A stretch of 38,339 bases of DNA from Actinomycetota bacterium (GTDB lineage Bacteria > Actinomycetota > JAICYB01), in the NCBI GenBank assembly GCA_035536535.1, contig DATLNZ010000113.1:1-38339 (forward strand), read 5' to 3'. Position numbers and translations under genes: made by a program. The stretch's first letter is position 1. Every line of letters begins with the position of its first letter. The notes beneath the pieces were generated by a model that worked only from the letters and a program-made list of their open reading frames with translations, ran no database searches and was not told the origin of the DNA. Shown piece by piece: positions 22,920-31,933 of this stretch.

Positions 22920-25541
22920 CTACTTGTCGCCCGGCTTCTTTTTCTTTTTGGGCGCCGCGCGTTTCGTCGCAGGTCTCTTGCGCGTGACGGGGCCCCGCTC
23001 GCGCCTCGCCTGAAGCAGCTCGGCGGCCCGCTCGATCGTCACCGTCTCCACGTTGTCGTCGCGCTGAAGTGAGGCGTTGGTCTCTCCGTCGGTCACGTAC
23101 GGGCCGAACCTGCCCTCCTTGACGACTACAGGCTTGCCCGAAAGCGGGTCCGGCCCGAGCTCCTTCAGCGGAGGACGGGGCTGCCCCCGTCCGCGTCGCT
23201 CCTTCGGCTGTGCGAACAGAGCCAGCGCCTCGTCCAGGGTCACGGACAGCAGCCGTTCTTCGTCGTCGAGGCTGCGGCTGTCGGTGCCCTTTTTCAGGTA
23301 GGGGCCGTGGCGTCCGTTCAGCGCGACGATCTGCTCGCCGTCGGAGGGGTCGGAGCCGAGCACTCTGGGGATCTGCAGGAGGCGAAGCGCCTGCTCCAAC
23401 GAGAACGACTCAGGGTCCATCGTCTTGAACAGCGATGAGGTCCGTGGCTTCTCCGCCCCTTCAGCCTCCCCCAGCTGCACGTACGGGCCGAACCGTCCGG
23501 TCCGCAGGTACACGGGCAGGGTGGTGTCCGGGTCGGTCCCGAGCAGGGTGTCGCCCTTCGGCGCCTCCATGAGCTCGATGGCCTTGGACACGCCCAGTTC
23601 GTCCGGCGCAAGGTCGTCCGGCAGCCGCGCCGTGTCGTCGCCCCGCTGGACGTAGGGGCCCCACCGTCCGACGCGCACGACGACCGGCGTCCCGGCTTCG
23701 TCTTCGCCGAGGCGAATCGAGTTCACCTCGCGGGCGTCGATATCGCCGAGCCGTTCTGTGACCAAAGTCTTGAGCCCCGGCTGCCCGTTTCCGAAGTAGA
23801 ACCTGTTGAGCCACGGCGTCGCCTGCTCCGTTCCGGACGCGATCTCGTCCAGCGCGTCTTCCATCCTCGCCGTGAACGCGTAGTCCACGAGGTCGCCGAA
23901 GTGGCGTTCCAGAAGGGTGATGACGGCGAAGGCGGTCCAGGATGGGACCAGCGCCTGGCCCTTCTTCCAGACGTACCCGCGGTCCTGGATGGTCCCGATC
24001 ATGGAGGCGTAAGTGGAAGGCCGCCCCACGCCGAGTTCCTCAACCGCCCGGACCAGCGCCGGCTCGGTGTACCGCGGCGGAGGCTGCGTGGTGTGGCCCG
24101 AGGCCGAGACGCCGGAGCAGTCAAGCGCCATCCCCTGCTCGAGGGGCGGCAGCCGCACCTGACGGTCCTCCAGTTCCGCCTGCGGGTCGTCGGACCCCTG
24201 CACGTACGCCCTCAGGAACCCAGGAAACGTGATGGTGCGGCCGGATGCCGCGAACTCGGCCTCCTCGCCGGCCTCCGGCACCGCCGCGATCCGGACGTGC
24301 ACGCTCGAGCCGACGGCGTCGGACATCTGCGAGGCGAGGGTCCGCTTCCAGATCAGCTCGTAAAGCCGGGCCTCGTCCGGTGCGACCAGTGACGCGACCT
24401 GTTCCGGGGTCCTGAACTCGTCGCCTCCCGGCCGGATGGCCTCGTGTGCCTCCTGTGCGTTTTTGGTCTTGCGCGCGTATGTCCGGGGCTTGTCCGGCAC
24501 GTATTCCGGGCCGTACATCTGCGCCGCCTGCGCGCGCGCGGCCTGGACGGCCGTCTCCGACAACTCGGTGCTGTCGGTACGCATGTAGGTGATGTAGCCG
24601 TTTTCGTACAGACGTTGGGCGACCTGCATCGTCTGGCGGGAGCCGAACCGCAGCTTCCGGCCCGCCTCCTGCTGCAGGGTCGACGTCATGAAGGGCGCGT
24701 GCGGCGACTGCCTGTACGGCTTCTGGTCGACGCGCCGGACCTCGAACGACGCCGCCGACAGGCGCTCAGCCAGGGCCCTCGCCTGCTCCTCGTCGAGCCG
24801 GACGACGTCGTCCCGGAGGAGCTCGCCGGTCTCGCTGAAGTCCTTGCCGCCGGCAAGCCGCACGCCGCCGACCGCCGCCAGGCGCCCGGAAAACGAGCCC
24901 CCGGGAGCTTCGAACTCTGCTTCGAGGTCCCACCAGGAGGCCGGACGAAACCGCATCCGAGCCCATTCACGCTCCACGACGATCCTCGTGAACACGCTCT
25001 GGACCCTCCCCGCGGACAGGCCCGGCATGATCTTCTTCCACAGGACCGGGGACACCTCGTATCCGTAGAGCCGGTCGAGGATGCGGCGCGTCTCCTGTGC
25101 GTCGACCAGCCTGCGATCGAGCTCGCGCGACTCGCGGACCGCCTTGTTGATGGCGCTGCGGCTGATCTCGTGGAAGACCATGCGGCGGACCGGGACCTTC
25201 GGCTTCAGCACCTCCATCAGGTGCCAGGCGATCGACTCGCCTTCGCGGTCCTCGTCGGTGGCGAGGTAGACCTCGCTCGCACTCTTGAGCGCCTGCTTCA
25301 GCTTCGTGACCTGCTGCTTCTTCTCGCTGGGCACAACGTAGATCGGCTTGAACCCGTGCTCGACGTCCACGCCGAGCGAGGCCCACGCCAGACCCTTGTA
25401 TTGCGCGGGGATCTCGGCCGCGTTGCGCGGCAGGTCGCGGATGTTGCCTATGGAAGCCTCGACCACAAAGTCCTTGCCGAGGAAGCCGGCGATGGTGCGG
25501 GCCTTCGCCGGCGACTCCACTATCACCAGGGGCTTCGCCAC
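22920..25541 (-). CDS. topA: DNA topoisomerase I
   Basis: This 873-residue type IA topoisomerase relaxes negative supercoils through a 5'-phosphotyrosyl intermediate. The Toprim domain shows VIVESPAKA (6-14) and TDEDREGE (95-102). The catalytic Tyr319 lies in YITYMRTDS. After the core come four C-terminal modules, each with a GRxGPY motif (GRWGPY, GRFGPY, GRHGPY, GRFGPY), and a Lys-rich tail ending KKKKKPGDK, as in actinobacterial TopA. The start is GTG 25541 with no Shine-Dalgarno; CATCCT 6-7 nt upstream would fit a leaderless start. The gene is divergent from an MFS gene and followed by dedA after one base. Confidence 0.97.
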   Translation of the reverse strand: MAKPLVIVESPAKARTIAGFLGKDFVVEASIGNIRDLPRNAAEIPAQYKGLAWASLGVDVEHGFKPIYVVPSEKKQQVTKLKQALKSASEVYLATDEDREGESIAWHLMEVLKPKVPVRRMVFHEISRSAINKAVRESRELDRRLVDAQETRRILDRLYGYEVSPVLWKKIMPGLSAGRVQSVFTRIVVEREWARMRFRPASWWDLEAEFEAPGGSFSGRLAAVGGVRLAGGKDFSETGELLRDDVVRLDEEQARALAERLSAASFEVRRVDQKPYRQSPHAPFMTSTLQQEAGRKLRFGSRQTMQVAQRLYENGYITYMRTDSTELSETAVQAARAQAAQMYGPEYVPDKPRTYARKTKNAQEAHEAIRPGGDEFRTPEQVASLVAPDEARLYELIWKRTLASQMSDAVGSSVHVRIAAVPEAGEEAEFAASGRTITFPGFLRAYVQGSDDPQAELEDRQVRLPPLEQGMALDCSGVSASGHTTQPPPRYTEPALVRAVEELGVGRPSTYASMIGTIQDRGYVWKKGQALVPSWTAFAVITLLERHFGDLVDYAFTARMEDALDEIASGTEQATPWLNRFYFGNGQPGLKTLVTERLGDIDAREVNSIRLGEDEAGTPVVVRVGRWGPYVQRGDDTARLPDDLAPDELGVSKAIELMEAPKGDTLLGTDPDTTLPVYLRTGRFGPYVQLGEAEGAEKPRTSSLFKTMDPESFSLEQALRLLQIPRVLGSDPSDGEQIVALNGRHGPYLKKGTDSRSLDDEERLLSVTLDEALALFAQPKERRGRGQPRPPLKELGPDPLSGKPVVVKEGRFGPYVTDGETNASLQRDDNVETVTIERAAELLQARRERGPVTRKRPATKRAAPKKKKKPGDK

Positions 25542-25606
25542 GGGGGAAGGATGGGGCTGGTCTCAGGTGGTGTCAAGCGAAGGGGTCCGGGGGAGTGCCT
25601 CGTCTG

Positions 25607-25612
25607 TACGCT
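25607..25612 (+). promoter_or_regulatory. Leaderless-type -10 element (TACGCT)
   Basis: TACGCT lies exactly 7 nt before an ATG at 25620. That ATG opens a 13-codon ORF, not the MFS gene. A transcript starting here has only 38 nt before the MFS ATG at 25658. Confidence 0.45.
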
Positions 25613-25619
25613 GTCCCGG

Positions 25620-25661
25620 ATGATCCGCCCTGCCGCTCAGCAGCCGCCGGTGACGCGATGA
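25620..25661 (+). CDS. Possible leaderless 13-codon upstream ORF
   Basis: ATG 25620 opens a 13-codon ORF encoding MIRPAAQQPPVTR. Its TGA (25659-25661) overlaps the MFS ATG as ATGA. TACGCT 7 nt upstream matches the leaderless spacing seen elsewhere in the window. The MFS ATG lacks a Shine-Dalgarno, so ribosomes reaching it through this ORF would explain its translation. Gln-Gln-Pro-Pro could slow ribosomes. This is inference from spacing and overlap only. Confidence 0.35.
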   Translation: MIRPAAQQPPVTR

Positions 25662-27028
25662 AGCCGCAGGAGCCGGCGCCCCCGCGGGGACCCGCCTCGC
25701 CTCAGGAACCGCCCGCGGCGAGCCCGCCCGGGCGCACCCCCCGGGGAGCACGGAGTCCCTACCGCTCGGTTTTGAAGCTGCAGAACTTCCGGCGGCTGTG
25801 GCTGGGGATGACCATCTCGAGCCTCGGCGACTGGATCGGATTCTTCGCGCTTCTGGCGATCACGAACCGACTGGCCCCCCGCAACAGCCTGGCCGTAGCC
25901 GGGCTGATGATGGCGCGCATGCTGCCGGCGTTCGTGATCGGCCCCATCGCCGGAGTTGCTCTGGACCGGCTGGACAAGCGCAAGGCGATGATCGTCGCCG
26001 ACCTGCTGCGAGCGGCCCTGATCGCATCCGTCCCGTTCCTGGACACCCTCCCGGGTCTGTATGCCGTCGCATTCCTCCTGGAGACTTGTGCACTGGTGTG
26101 GATGCCGGCCAAGGACGCCCTCGTGCCGAGCCTCGTGCCGGCTCGATGGCTGGTCGCGGCCAACTCGCTCGCGCTGTTCTCCACCTACGGCGTGTTTCCC
26201 CTCGGCGCCCTCGTCTTTACCGGCCTCGTCGGGACCGGACAGTTCCTCGGTGCCCACTTCGAGTCGCTGAGGGGCCTGGGGCTCAACCAGGAGAACCTCG
26301 CCCTGTGGATCGACACGGCCACGTTCCTGGTGTCGGTGCTCCTCGTCTCGCGGATCCAGTTCCCGGGCTTGGCGAAATCCAAGAGGCCCATCCGGCTTTC
26401 GGTCATCTGGGACGAGCTGACCGAGGGACTGCGCTACTTCAGGCAGCGCGGCGAGATCACGCGCATCGTCCGGGGCATCGGCTTTGCTCTGGTCGGCGGC
26501 GGCGTCATCTTCTCTCTGGGCGTTCCGTACACCACGGAGGTCCTGCACGGCGGCGCCAAGGGCTTCGGAGCGATGGTGGCCTTCCTCGGCACGGGCATGG
26601 GAGTGGGCGTGCTCCTTTTGGGACTCGTAGGCCACAGGTTGTCCAAGGCGTGGGTGTTCGCCTCGGGCATCATCTCGGGCGGTCTCGCGCTGTCCCTGTT
26701 GTCGGTCGTCGACCGGCTCGAGCTCGCCATCCCGGTGGCCTGCGCCCTCGGAGCCTGCGCGGGCGTGGCTTACGCCACCGGATTCGCGCTTCTTCAGGAA
26801 AAGGTCGCGGAGGAGGTCCGGGGCAGGACTTTCGCGTCGGTTCAGATCGTCATCAGGGTCTCTTTGTTCCTGTCGCTGACGTCGTTTCCGGCTCTGGCCG
26901 AGCTGTTCTCCACGCAGATGTCCAGCGAGGACGGGATCAGGCTGTCCATGGCCGTCGGCGGCCTGCTGTCGGTGGCGGCGGGGACCCTCATTGCCAGGGA
27001 CGTGTTCAAGCGGCGCATCGAATCTTGA
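25658..27028 (+). CDS. Major facilitator superfamily transporter (MFS_3-like)
   Basis: This 456-residue protein has a Pro-rich cytoplasmic start (~45 residues) and about 12 helices. Family features include NFRRLWLGMTISSLGDWIGFFAL at the first helix and the loop motif DRLDKRKAMIVADLLRA after helix 2, as in the EntS/MFS_3 exporters. The substrate is unknown. In streptomycetes the gene between topA and holB is a thymidylate kinase with an MFS-like N-terminal domain; here only the MFS part is present. ATG 25658 overlaps the stop of a 13-codon ORF, and the TGA overlaps the holB TTG start (27025-27028). Confidence 0.85.
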   Translation: MKPQEPAPPRGPASPQEPPAASPPGRTPRGARSPYRSVLKLQNFRRLWLGMTISSLGDWIGFFALLAITNRLAPRNSLAVAGLMMARMLPAFVIGPIAGVALDRLDKRKAMIVADLLRAALIASVPFLDTLPGLYAVAFLLETCALVWMPAKDALVPSLVPARWLVAANSLALFSTYGVFPLGALVFTGLVGTGQFLGAHFESLRGLGLNQENLALWIDTATFLVSVLLVSRIQFPGLAKSKRPIRLSVIWDELTEGLRYFRQRGEITRIVRGIGFALVGGGVIFSLGVPYTTEVLHGGAKGFGAMVAFLGTGMGVGVLLLGLVGHRLSKAWVFASGIISGGLALSLLSVVDRLELAIPVACALGACAGVAYATGFALLQEKVAEEVRGRTFASVQIVIRVSLFLSLTSFPALAELFSTQMSSEDGIRLSMAVGGLLSVAAGTLIARDVFKRRIES

Positions 27029-28125
27029 GCGTCTGGGACGCCTTCACAGGCCAGGACCACGCGCTTCGCCTGCTGCAACAGGACATTGCGTCGCAGCGGG
27101 TGGCTCACGCCTACCTGTTGACAGGCGCTGCCGGACGGGTTCCCGCGGCGGCCGCCGGCGCATTCGCGGCGGCCCTGGTCTGTCCGTCGGCGGGCTGTGG
27201 AGCCTGCGACGCGTGCCGCCGGGTGCAGGCGATGGCGCATCCCGACGTGGAGCTGGTGGAGCCGGCGGGGACACAGCTGCTGGTGGACCAGATCCGTGAA
27301 GCCGTCCGCGCCGCGTGGCGCCTGCCGGTCGCAGGACCGCGGCGCGTCATCGTGGTGGACGAGGCGGACAGGATGAACCCGAACGCCCAGAATGCCTTTC
27401 TCAAGGCGCTCGAGGAGCCGCCGCCGTCCACGTCCATCGTCCTTGTCGCGCCGAGCGCCGACGCTCTTCTGGACACGGTGCGCTCCAGGTGCAGGGAGGT
27501 CGTGTTCCGCAGTCCGTCGCCGGACGAGATCGCGCGGCAGCTTCAGAGAGAGGGGGTCGGCGAAGCCGACTCTTGTCGCTGGTCCAGGGTTGCCGGCCGG
27601 CTCGACCGCGCGCGGGAGCTGGCGTCGGATCCGGCGGCCCGGGCCCGGCGCCAGTCCCTGGTGCGCAGGGCCCTGCAGGCGGTGCGCGACCCCGGCGACT
27701 CCCTTGCCTCGGCAGAAGAGTTGGCCGCCGACATGAAGGCGCTGCGTGAAACCGTCGCCGAACGTCATACCGAAGTTGCGGCGGAACAGGCCCAGTGGCT
27801 GAGGGAGTCCAAGAAGGTCGTGGAGGACCGGCTCAAGCGTGAGCAGAGGCGAGCCGAGCAGGACGCGCTCGAGGCGGCTCTGGACGACCTGCAGTCGGTG
27901 GGCCGGGACCTGCTGGCCCTGGGGGCCGATCCCGACTCGCCCGTGCTGAACGACGACGTCCGTGACGTGCTGCTGGTCCGTGCGGAACAGGTCCGGGCCC
28001 ATCCGGCGAGGGTGGTCGAGTGCCTCGGGGCCTTGGAGCGGGCCAGACGCAGGCTGCGTTCCAACGCCAACGTCCAGCTCACCCTGGAGCACGTGTTCCT
28101 GGCCGTCCACCGGGGGCTCACCTAA
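27025..28125 (+). CDS. holB: DNA polymerase III subunit delta'
   Basis: This 366-residue clamp-loader subunit loads the beta clamp with the DnaX and delta subunits. It has the N-terminal motif HAYLLTGAAG, a zinc-binding module with four Cys (CPSAGCGACDAC), the sensor region VVDEADRMNPNAQNAFLKALEEP and the SRC motif in TVRSRCREV. The P-loop is degenerate (GAAGRVPA, without GKT), as is often true of delta', which does not hydrolyse ATP. The C-terminal half is helical and rich in Glu, Gln and Arg. TTG 27025 overlaps the MFS stop as TTGA, and codons before it belong to another frame. tRNA-Thr follows 27 bp downstream. Confidence 0.92.
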   Translation: MSVWDAFTGQDHALRLLQQDIASQRVAHAYLLTGAAGRVPAAAAGAFAAALVCPSAGCGACDACRRVQAMAHPDVELVEPAGTQLLVDQIREAVRAAWRLPVAGPRRVIVVDEADRMNPNAQNAFLKALEEPPPSTSIVLVAPSADALLDTVRSRCREVVFRSPSPDEIARQLQREGVGEADSCRWSRVAGRLDRARELASDPAARARRQSLVRRALQAVRDPGDSLASAEELAADMKALRETVAERHTEVAAEQAQWLRESKKVVEDRLKREQRRAEQDALEAALDDLQSVGRDLLALGADPDSPVLNDDVRDVLLVRAEQVRAHPARVVECLGALERARRRLRSNANVQLTLEHVFLAVHRGLT

Positions 28126-28136
28126 AGGCCAGTGGG

Positions 28137-28142
28137 TAGAAT
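28137..28142 (+). promoter_or_regulatory. Candidate -10 (TAGAAT) for the tRNA gene
   Basis: TAGAAT lies 10 nt before the 5' end of the tRNA, a spacing suited to a promoter giving a short leader. No good -35 is visible. Confidence 0.35.
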
Positions 28143-28152
28143 CGCACCCCAC

Positions 28153-28224
28153 GCCGGAGTAGCTCAGGGGAAGAGCAGTCGATTCGTAATCGACAGGCCG
28201 CGGGTTCAAATCCCGCCTCCGGCT
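28153..28224 (+). tRNA. tRNA-Thr (anticodon CGT)
   Basis: A full cloverleaf can be drawn. The acceptor stem GCCGGAG/CTCCGGC has 7 perfect pairs. The D stem is GCTC/GAGC, the anticodon stem GTCGA/TCGAC with loop TTCGTAA, and the T stem GCGGG/CCCGC with loop TTCAAAT. The anticodon CGT (28185-28187) reads ACG threonine codons. The discriminator base is T and no CCA is encoded. It is a 72-nt tRNA with a short variable loop. Confidence 0.97.
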
Positions 28225-28250
28225 CACTTCACGAAGGCCGCTTCGTCAGG

Positions 28251-28256
28251 TATGGT
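28251..28256 (+). promoter_or_regulatory. Leaderless-type -10 element (TATGGT)
   Basis: TATGGT lies 6 nt before ATG 28263. TTCACG at 28228-28233, 17 nt upstream, matches the -35 consensus at four of six positions. There is no Shine-Dalgarno. Confidence 0.5.
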
Positions 28257-28262
28257 CACTCC

Positions 28263-29429
28263 ATGACCCCCCGCTTTAAACCGCTCGTACTGGTGTGCGT
28301 CCTGGCCCTGCTGGCCACCGGGTGCACGACCAGACGGCCCCAGACCGAGCCCCGAGAGAGCCCGGGCCGGTCCAGGATCACTCCGCCCCCGCGCGGCAAG
28401 AGAGCCGAGTCCGTAAAGCCGCCGACGACGCCCGCCCGCGACCTGCTGGGGCGTCCGGGCCTGGTCCTCGGCACCAACTCCGACACTTGGAGCTCGCTGG
28501 TGAAGTCGGCGCGCACCAAGGGCGTCGTGGTCCTTTTCTCGACCCCCAACGGACCCGGCAGCAAGGCGAAGCTGGAGCGCGGGGACGTCATCACGAGCAT
28601 CGCCGACAAGCCTTCGACCAACTCCGAATTGGCTGTCGTGCAGCTGCGCGGGAAGATCGGGGAGTCAAAGAAGGTCCAGGTCACGAAGCCGGACAACCGC
28701 AAGCAGACGATCACGATCAAGCTCGAGAAGGCGCCCGACAAGTCGAACCTGACCGAGACCTACTACAACAAGCTGGTTCAGGAGTCGCCGAACGACGCCG
28801 TGCTGCTGTACCTGCGGGCACAGGACACGTCCAACAAGGCCAATTTCGACCAGCGCCTAGCCGACCTCGACAAGGCCATCAACGCGACACCGGCAGGTTT
28901 CGTGGAGGCGCTGAGCCTGCGCGCCGACGTCCTGTGGGCGCAGTCGCTCAAGAGGGACGTCAATGCAGACGAAAGGACGAAGCTCCGGCAGCGCGCCGGG
29001 GACGACTGGAACGTGGCGCTGCGGGAGGACCCGGACAACCTGCGTACCCTGACCTCCAGGTCGATGGCGCTGGCGAGGCTCAGGCGAAACGAGGAGGCCA
29101 AGCGCGACGCCGACCGGGCGATGAAGGTTGACCCGACGTCTCCGTACGCACACTACGTGTCTTCCGTGGCCGAGACCGCGGTGGGCCGGCCCGCGGAAGC
29201 AGCGGGTCTGGCCCGCAAGGCGATCGACCTGGCGCCGTACACGATCGCGTACTACGTGCTCCTGGCCCGCTTGTATGGGACCCGGCTCGCCCGCTGTCCG
29301 GACGCCCAGAAGACAGTCGATGCCATCCTGCCGCTCACGCCGAAGGGTCCGGACCAGGATCTGCTGAACAGAGCAGTCGCGTCCTGCAAGCCCGGCGGAG
29401 GACGCTCTCCCACACCGCGTCCCGAATAG
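28263..29429 (+). CDS. Lipoprotein with PDZ-like and TPR regions
   Basis: This 388-residue protein has a type II signal peptide with lipobox LATGC, lipidated at Cys21, and a Pro/Arg-rich linker. A PDZ-like domain follows (about 65-160, with GSKAKLERGDVITSIADKP). C-terminal TPR-like helices are seen at about 165-375, for example NDAVLLYLRAQD and AKRDADRAMKVDPTSPYAHY. PDZ and TPR modules bind peptide ends and partner proteins, so an envelope scaffold or protease adaptor is plausible. It lies 54 bp before an FtsH-like protease gene on the same strand, which suggests the two may work together (inference). TATGGT 6 nt before the ATG suggests a leaderless mRNA. Confidence 0.82.
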   Translation: MTPRFKPLVLVCVLALLATGCTTRRPQTEPRESPGRSRITPPPRGKRAESVKPPTTPARDLLGRPGLVLGTNSDTWSSLVKSARTKGVVVLFSTPNGPGSKAKLERGDVITSIADKPSTNSELAVVQLRGKIGESKKVQVTKPDNRKQTITIKLEKAPDKSNLTETYYNKLVQESPNDAVLLYLRAQDTSNKANFDQRLADLDKAINATPAGFVEALSLRADVLWAQSLKRDVNADERTKLRQRAGDDWNVALREDPDNLRTLTSRSMALARLRRNEEAKRDADRAMKVDPTSPYAHYVSSVAETAVGRPAEAAGLARKAIDLAPYTIAYYVLLARLYGTRLARCPDAQKTVDAILPLTPKGPDQDLLNRAVASCKPGGGRSPTPRPE

Positions 29430-29483
29430 CACCGTCCGTCGTCCCACAGGACGGCCGGCACGACATAGCCAGACCGGACAGCC

Positions 29484-31877
29484 ATGAGCGACAACGATCA
29501 GCGAAAGCCCGGACTGTCGTGGCCCGATCACGACACCGGACCGACTCCTCCCCCTGAGTTCGGCGACCCGAGACGGCTGGGCACCCGCCGGCCGCTTCAG
29601 ATGTGGGATCGGATCAAGCTGCTCGTGCTGTTCGGCGTGTCGTGGGTGGTGCTTGTCTGGGCCACGGTGGCGACGGACTCAGCCTCGCAGCCGCACCTGG
29701 TCGTGCCCCATGCGGTCCGCAGATACTCGTGGATCGTGCTGCTGGCGGCGCTTGAGGTAGTGCGCCAGATCCACTACCTGCTGAGCGAGCAGTCCGCTTC
29801 CTACCACCGGTTCTGGACGGAAACGGTGTTCGGTTCGCTCAACGAGCGCACGGCGCGCCTGAACCCTTGGGCCAGGTACAGGCTGGCCAGGGCTCTGAAG
29901 GTGCTGTTCGTGCTGATCGTGGCCGACCTGCTATTGGCCAGGATCGCGAACCGGACTCCCGCGGAGATGGTCTTCCGGGCGCCGGGGGACGCTTTCGCGG
30001 CCCTGCCTCAGCTGTTCCAGATCCTGTCCTACATCGTTCTGGTGGTGCTCCAGTTCGGAGCCCTGTTCTGGTTTTTGTCGCGCGGCGGTGTCGACACCTA
30101 CTTCCCGGAGGACATCAAGACCCGCTTCAGCGATGTCTGGGGTCAGGACATGGTCCTGGAGAAGGTTCAGGAGAACATCGTCCACCTCGAGGACCCGGAG
30201 GCGATCGAGGAAAAGGGCGGGTACGTCCCGGGGGGAGTCCTGCTCTGGGGGCCGCCAGGGACCGGCAAGACGCTGATGGCCGAAGCCGTCGCCGGTGAGA
30301 CAGGCCGGCCCTTCGTCTTCGTGGACCCAGGCGCGTTCGTGAACATGTTCATGGGAGTCGGGATCCTGAAGGTGAAGTCGTTGTTCCGCAAGCTGAGAAA
30401 GCTGGCTCTGAGGTACGGCGGGGTGATCGTCTTCTTCGACGAAGCCGACTCCCTCGGCAATCGCGGGGCCATGGCGGCCGGCCAGTGGGGCGGCAAGATG
30501 CAACCGGCTTCGCCGGCGTGCAACGGCATGTCCTACCTGTCCCCCGACACGTGTGCGCTCGTCACGCGGGCCGCCTGGCAGCCGGCTCCTGCAGACGAAA
30601 CCGGGCGCCGCGGATTCCTGGATCGGGTTGTGGTGGCAGGCATGGGTGGCGGGGGTGGCATGGGGACGCTGCAGGCGCTGCTGTCCGAGATATCCGGGCT
30701 CAAAAAGCCACGGGGTTTCTTCAATCGAGTCGTGCGGCGTGCGCTCGGGATGCGCCCGAAGCCACCGCCGAAGTACCGGATTCTGGTGATCATGGCCACG
30801 AACATGCCTCAGTCCCTGGACGAGGCTCTCCTGCGGCCGGGACGAATTGACCGCATCTACAAGGTCGGTTACCCGTCGCGGGAAGGGCGCATCCGCACCT
30901 ACGAGGGGTACCTCTCGCGCGTGCGGCACAACCTCAGCCGCTCGGAGGTCGAGAAGCTGGCTACGATCACTCCCTACGCGACCGGCGCTTCGATCCGCGA
31001 CCTGGTCAACGAGGCGCTCATCAGCTCCGTTCGCGAGGGGCGCGAGTGGATCACATGGCAGGACGTCATCCGGGCGCGACTGTTCAAGACACTGGGCCCT
31101 TCAGAGGACGTCGAATACATCGAACGCGACAGGCACGCCGTGGCCATCCATGAGGCTTGCCATGCGGTCGCGGCGTACCGGATCAGGCGGCATCTCGCCA
31201 TCGACATTGCGACCATTGAGAAGGCCAGTGACTACCTCGGGATGGTGAGTTCGATCCCGCTGGAAGAGCAGTTCATCCACTGGAGAAGCGAATACGAATC
31301 GGACATCGGCGTGTCGCTTGCCGCCCTTGCCGGCGAGCGGATCTTCTACGACGGCGACAATTCGTCCGGTGTAACTTCGGACCTAAAGAATGCCACGACG
31401 GTCGGAATGTTCATGGAGGGCTACTGGGCCATGGGCGAGACCCTCGGCTCCCACCTGGCGGTCAAGACCCAGGGCGGGAACGCCCAGCAGGTCGTCGACG
31501 GTGCGTCCCGGAATCTGCTGGAGACGGACCTGGGGCGGCGAATAGAGCAGCGCCTGGAAGACGTCATGAAAAGCACCAGCGACCTGATCAGCAAGAACAG
31601 GCGGGAGGTGCTGGCAGTGGCGCACGCACTAGAAACCCACAAGACTCTCACTGGCGACGACGTGGAAGCGGTTATCGAGGGCCGAGTCGGGCCGCTGATC
31701 GACGGCAGGCCTTACGGCCGCGATGACTTTATGGCGGTTGCCGAGGCTTATCACGACCGCATCCTGACGGCGCAAAGACACGGGACCAAGGTGGACGTCA
31801 CGCTCCCCGTGTTCGACGCCGACTCCCGATGGACCCTTCAACGTCCCGTGGCGACCGTCGCGGGCCACTCCGCCTGA
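29484..31877 (+). CDS. Divergent FtsH-like AAA+ zinc metalloprotease
   Basis: This 797-residue membrane ATPase-protease has three or four predicted helices in its first ~205 residues, where FtsH has two. The AAA+ domain shows Walker A GPPGTGKT (256-263), Walker B VIVFFDEAD (about 315-323) and the SRH (MATNMPQSLDEALLRPGRIDR region). An insertion of ~60 residues with two Cys and a Gly-rich run (GMGGGGGMG) lies between Walker B and the TLQALLSEISG motif, and a second insertion of ~20 follows it. The M41 domain has HEACH (556-560) and a third-ligand Asp633 (SDLKNAT), so it should be active. Canonical ftsH starts at 37350, making this a specialised paralogue. No clear Shine-Dalgarno is seen at ATG 29484. 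Confidence 0.88.
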   Translation: MSDNDQRKPGLSWPDHDTGPTPPPEFGDPRRLGTRRPLQMWDRIKLLVLFGVSWVVLVWATVATDSASQPHLVVPHAVRRYSWIVLLAALEVVRQIHYLLSEQSASYHRFWTETVFGSLNERTARLNPWARYRLARALKVLFVLIVADLLLARIANRTPAEMVFRAPGDAFAALPQLFQILSYIVLVVLQFGALFWFLSRGGVDTYFPEDIKTRFSDVWGQDMVLEKVQENIVHLEDPEAIEEKGGYVPGGVLLWGPPGTGKTLMAEAVAGETGRPFVFVDPGAFVNMFMGVGILKVKSLFRKLRKLALRYGGVIVFFDEADSLGNRGAMAAGQWGGKMQPASPACNGMSYLSPDTCALVTRAAWQPAPADETGRRGFLDRVVVAGMGGGGGMGTLQALLSEISGLKKPRGFFNRVVRRALGMRPKPPPKYRILVIMATNMPQSLDEALLRPGRIDRIYKVGYPSREGRIRTYEGYLSRVRHNLSRSEVEKLATITPYATGASIRDLVNEALISSVREGREWITWQDVIRARLFKTLGPSEDVEYIERDRHAVAIHEACHAVAAYRIRRHLAIDIATIEKASDYLGMVSSIPLEEQFIHWRSEYESDIGVSLAALAGERIFYDGDNSSGVTSDLKNATTVGMFMEGYWAMGETLGSHLAVKTQGGNAQQVVDGASRNLLETDLGRRIEQRLEDVMKSTSDLISKNRREVLAVAHALETHKTLTGDDVEAVIEGRVGPLIDGRPYGRDDFMAVAEAYHDRILTAQRHGTKVDVTLPVFDADSRWTLQRPVATVAGHSA

Positions 31878-31927
31878 TTTTCGCGCGCTCATCAGCGGTG
31901 TTGACGCAACGGAGATCTATTCCGGCA

Positions 31928-31933
31928 TACACT
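31928..31933 (+). promoter_or_regulatory. Candidate -10 (TACACT) for the AT-hook protein gene
   Basis: TACACT would start transcription near 31940 and leave a ~30-nt leader with a perfect AGGAGG (31960-31965). TTGACG at 31901-31906 is too far (21 nt) to be a standard -35. Confidence 0.35.

Noticed and set aside
25798-27024. In-frame extension of holB through the MFS gene
   Set aside because: It is a shadow frame of the MFS gene; the delta' N-terminus begins at TTG 27025.
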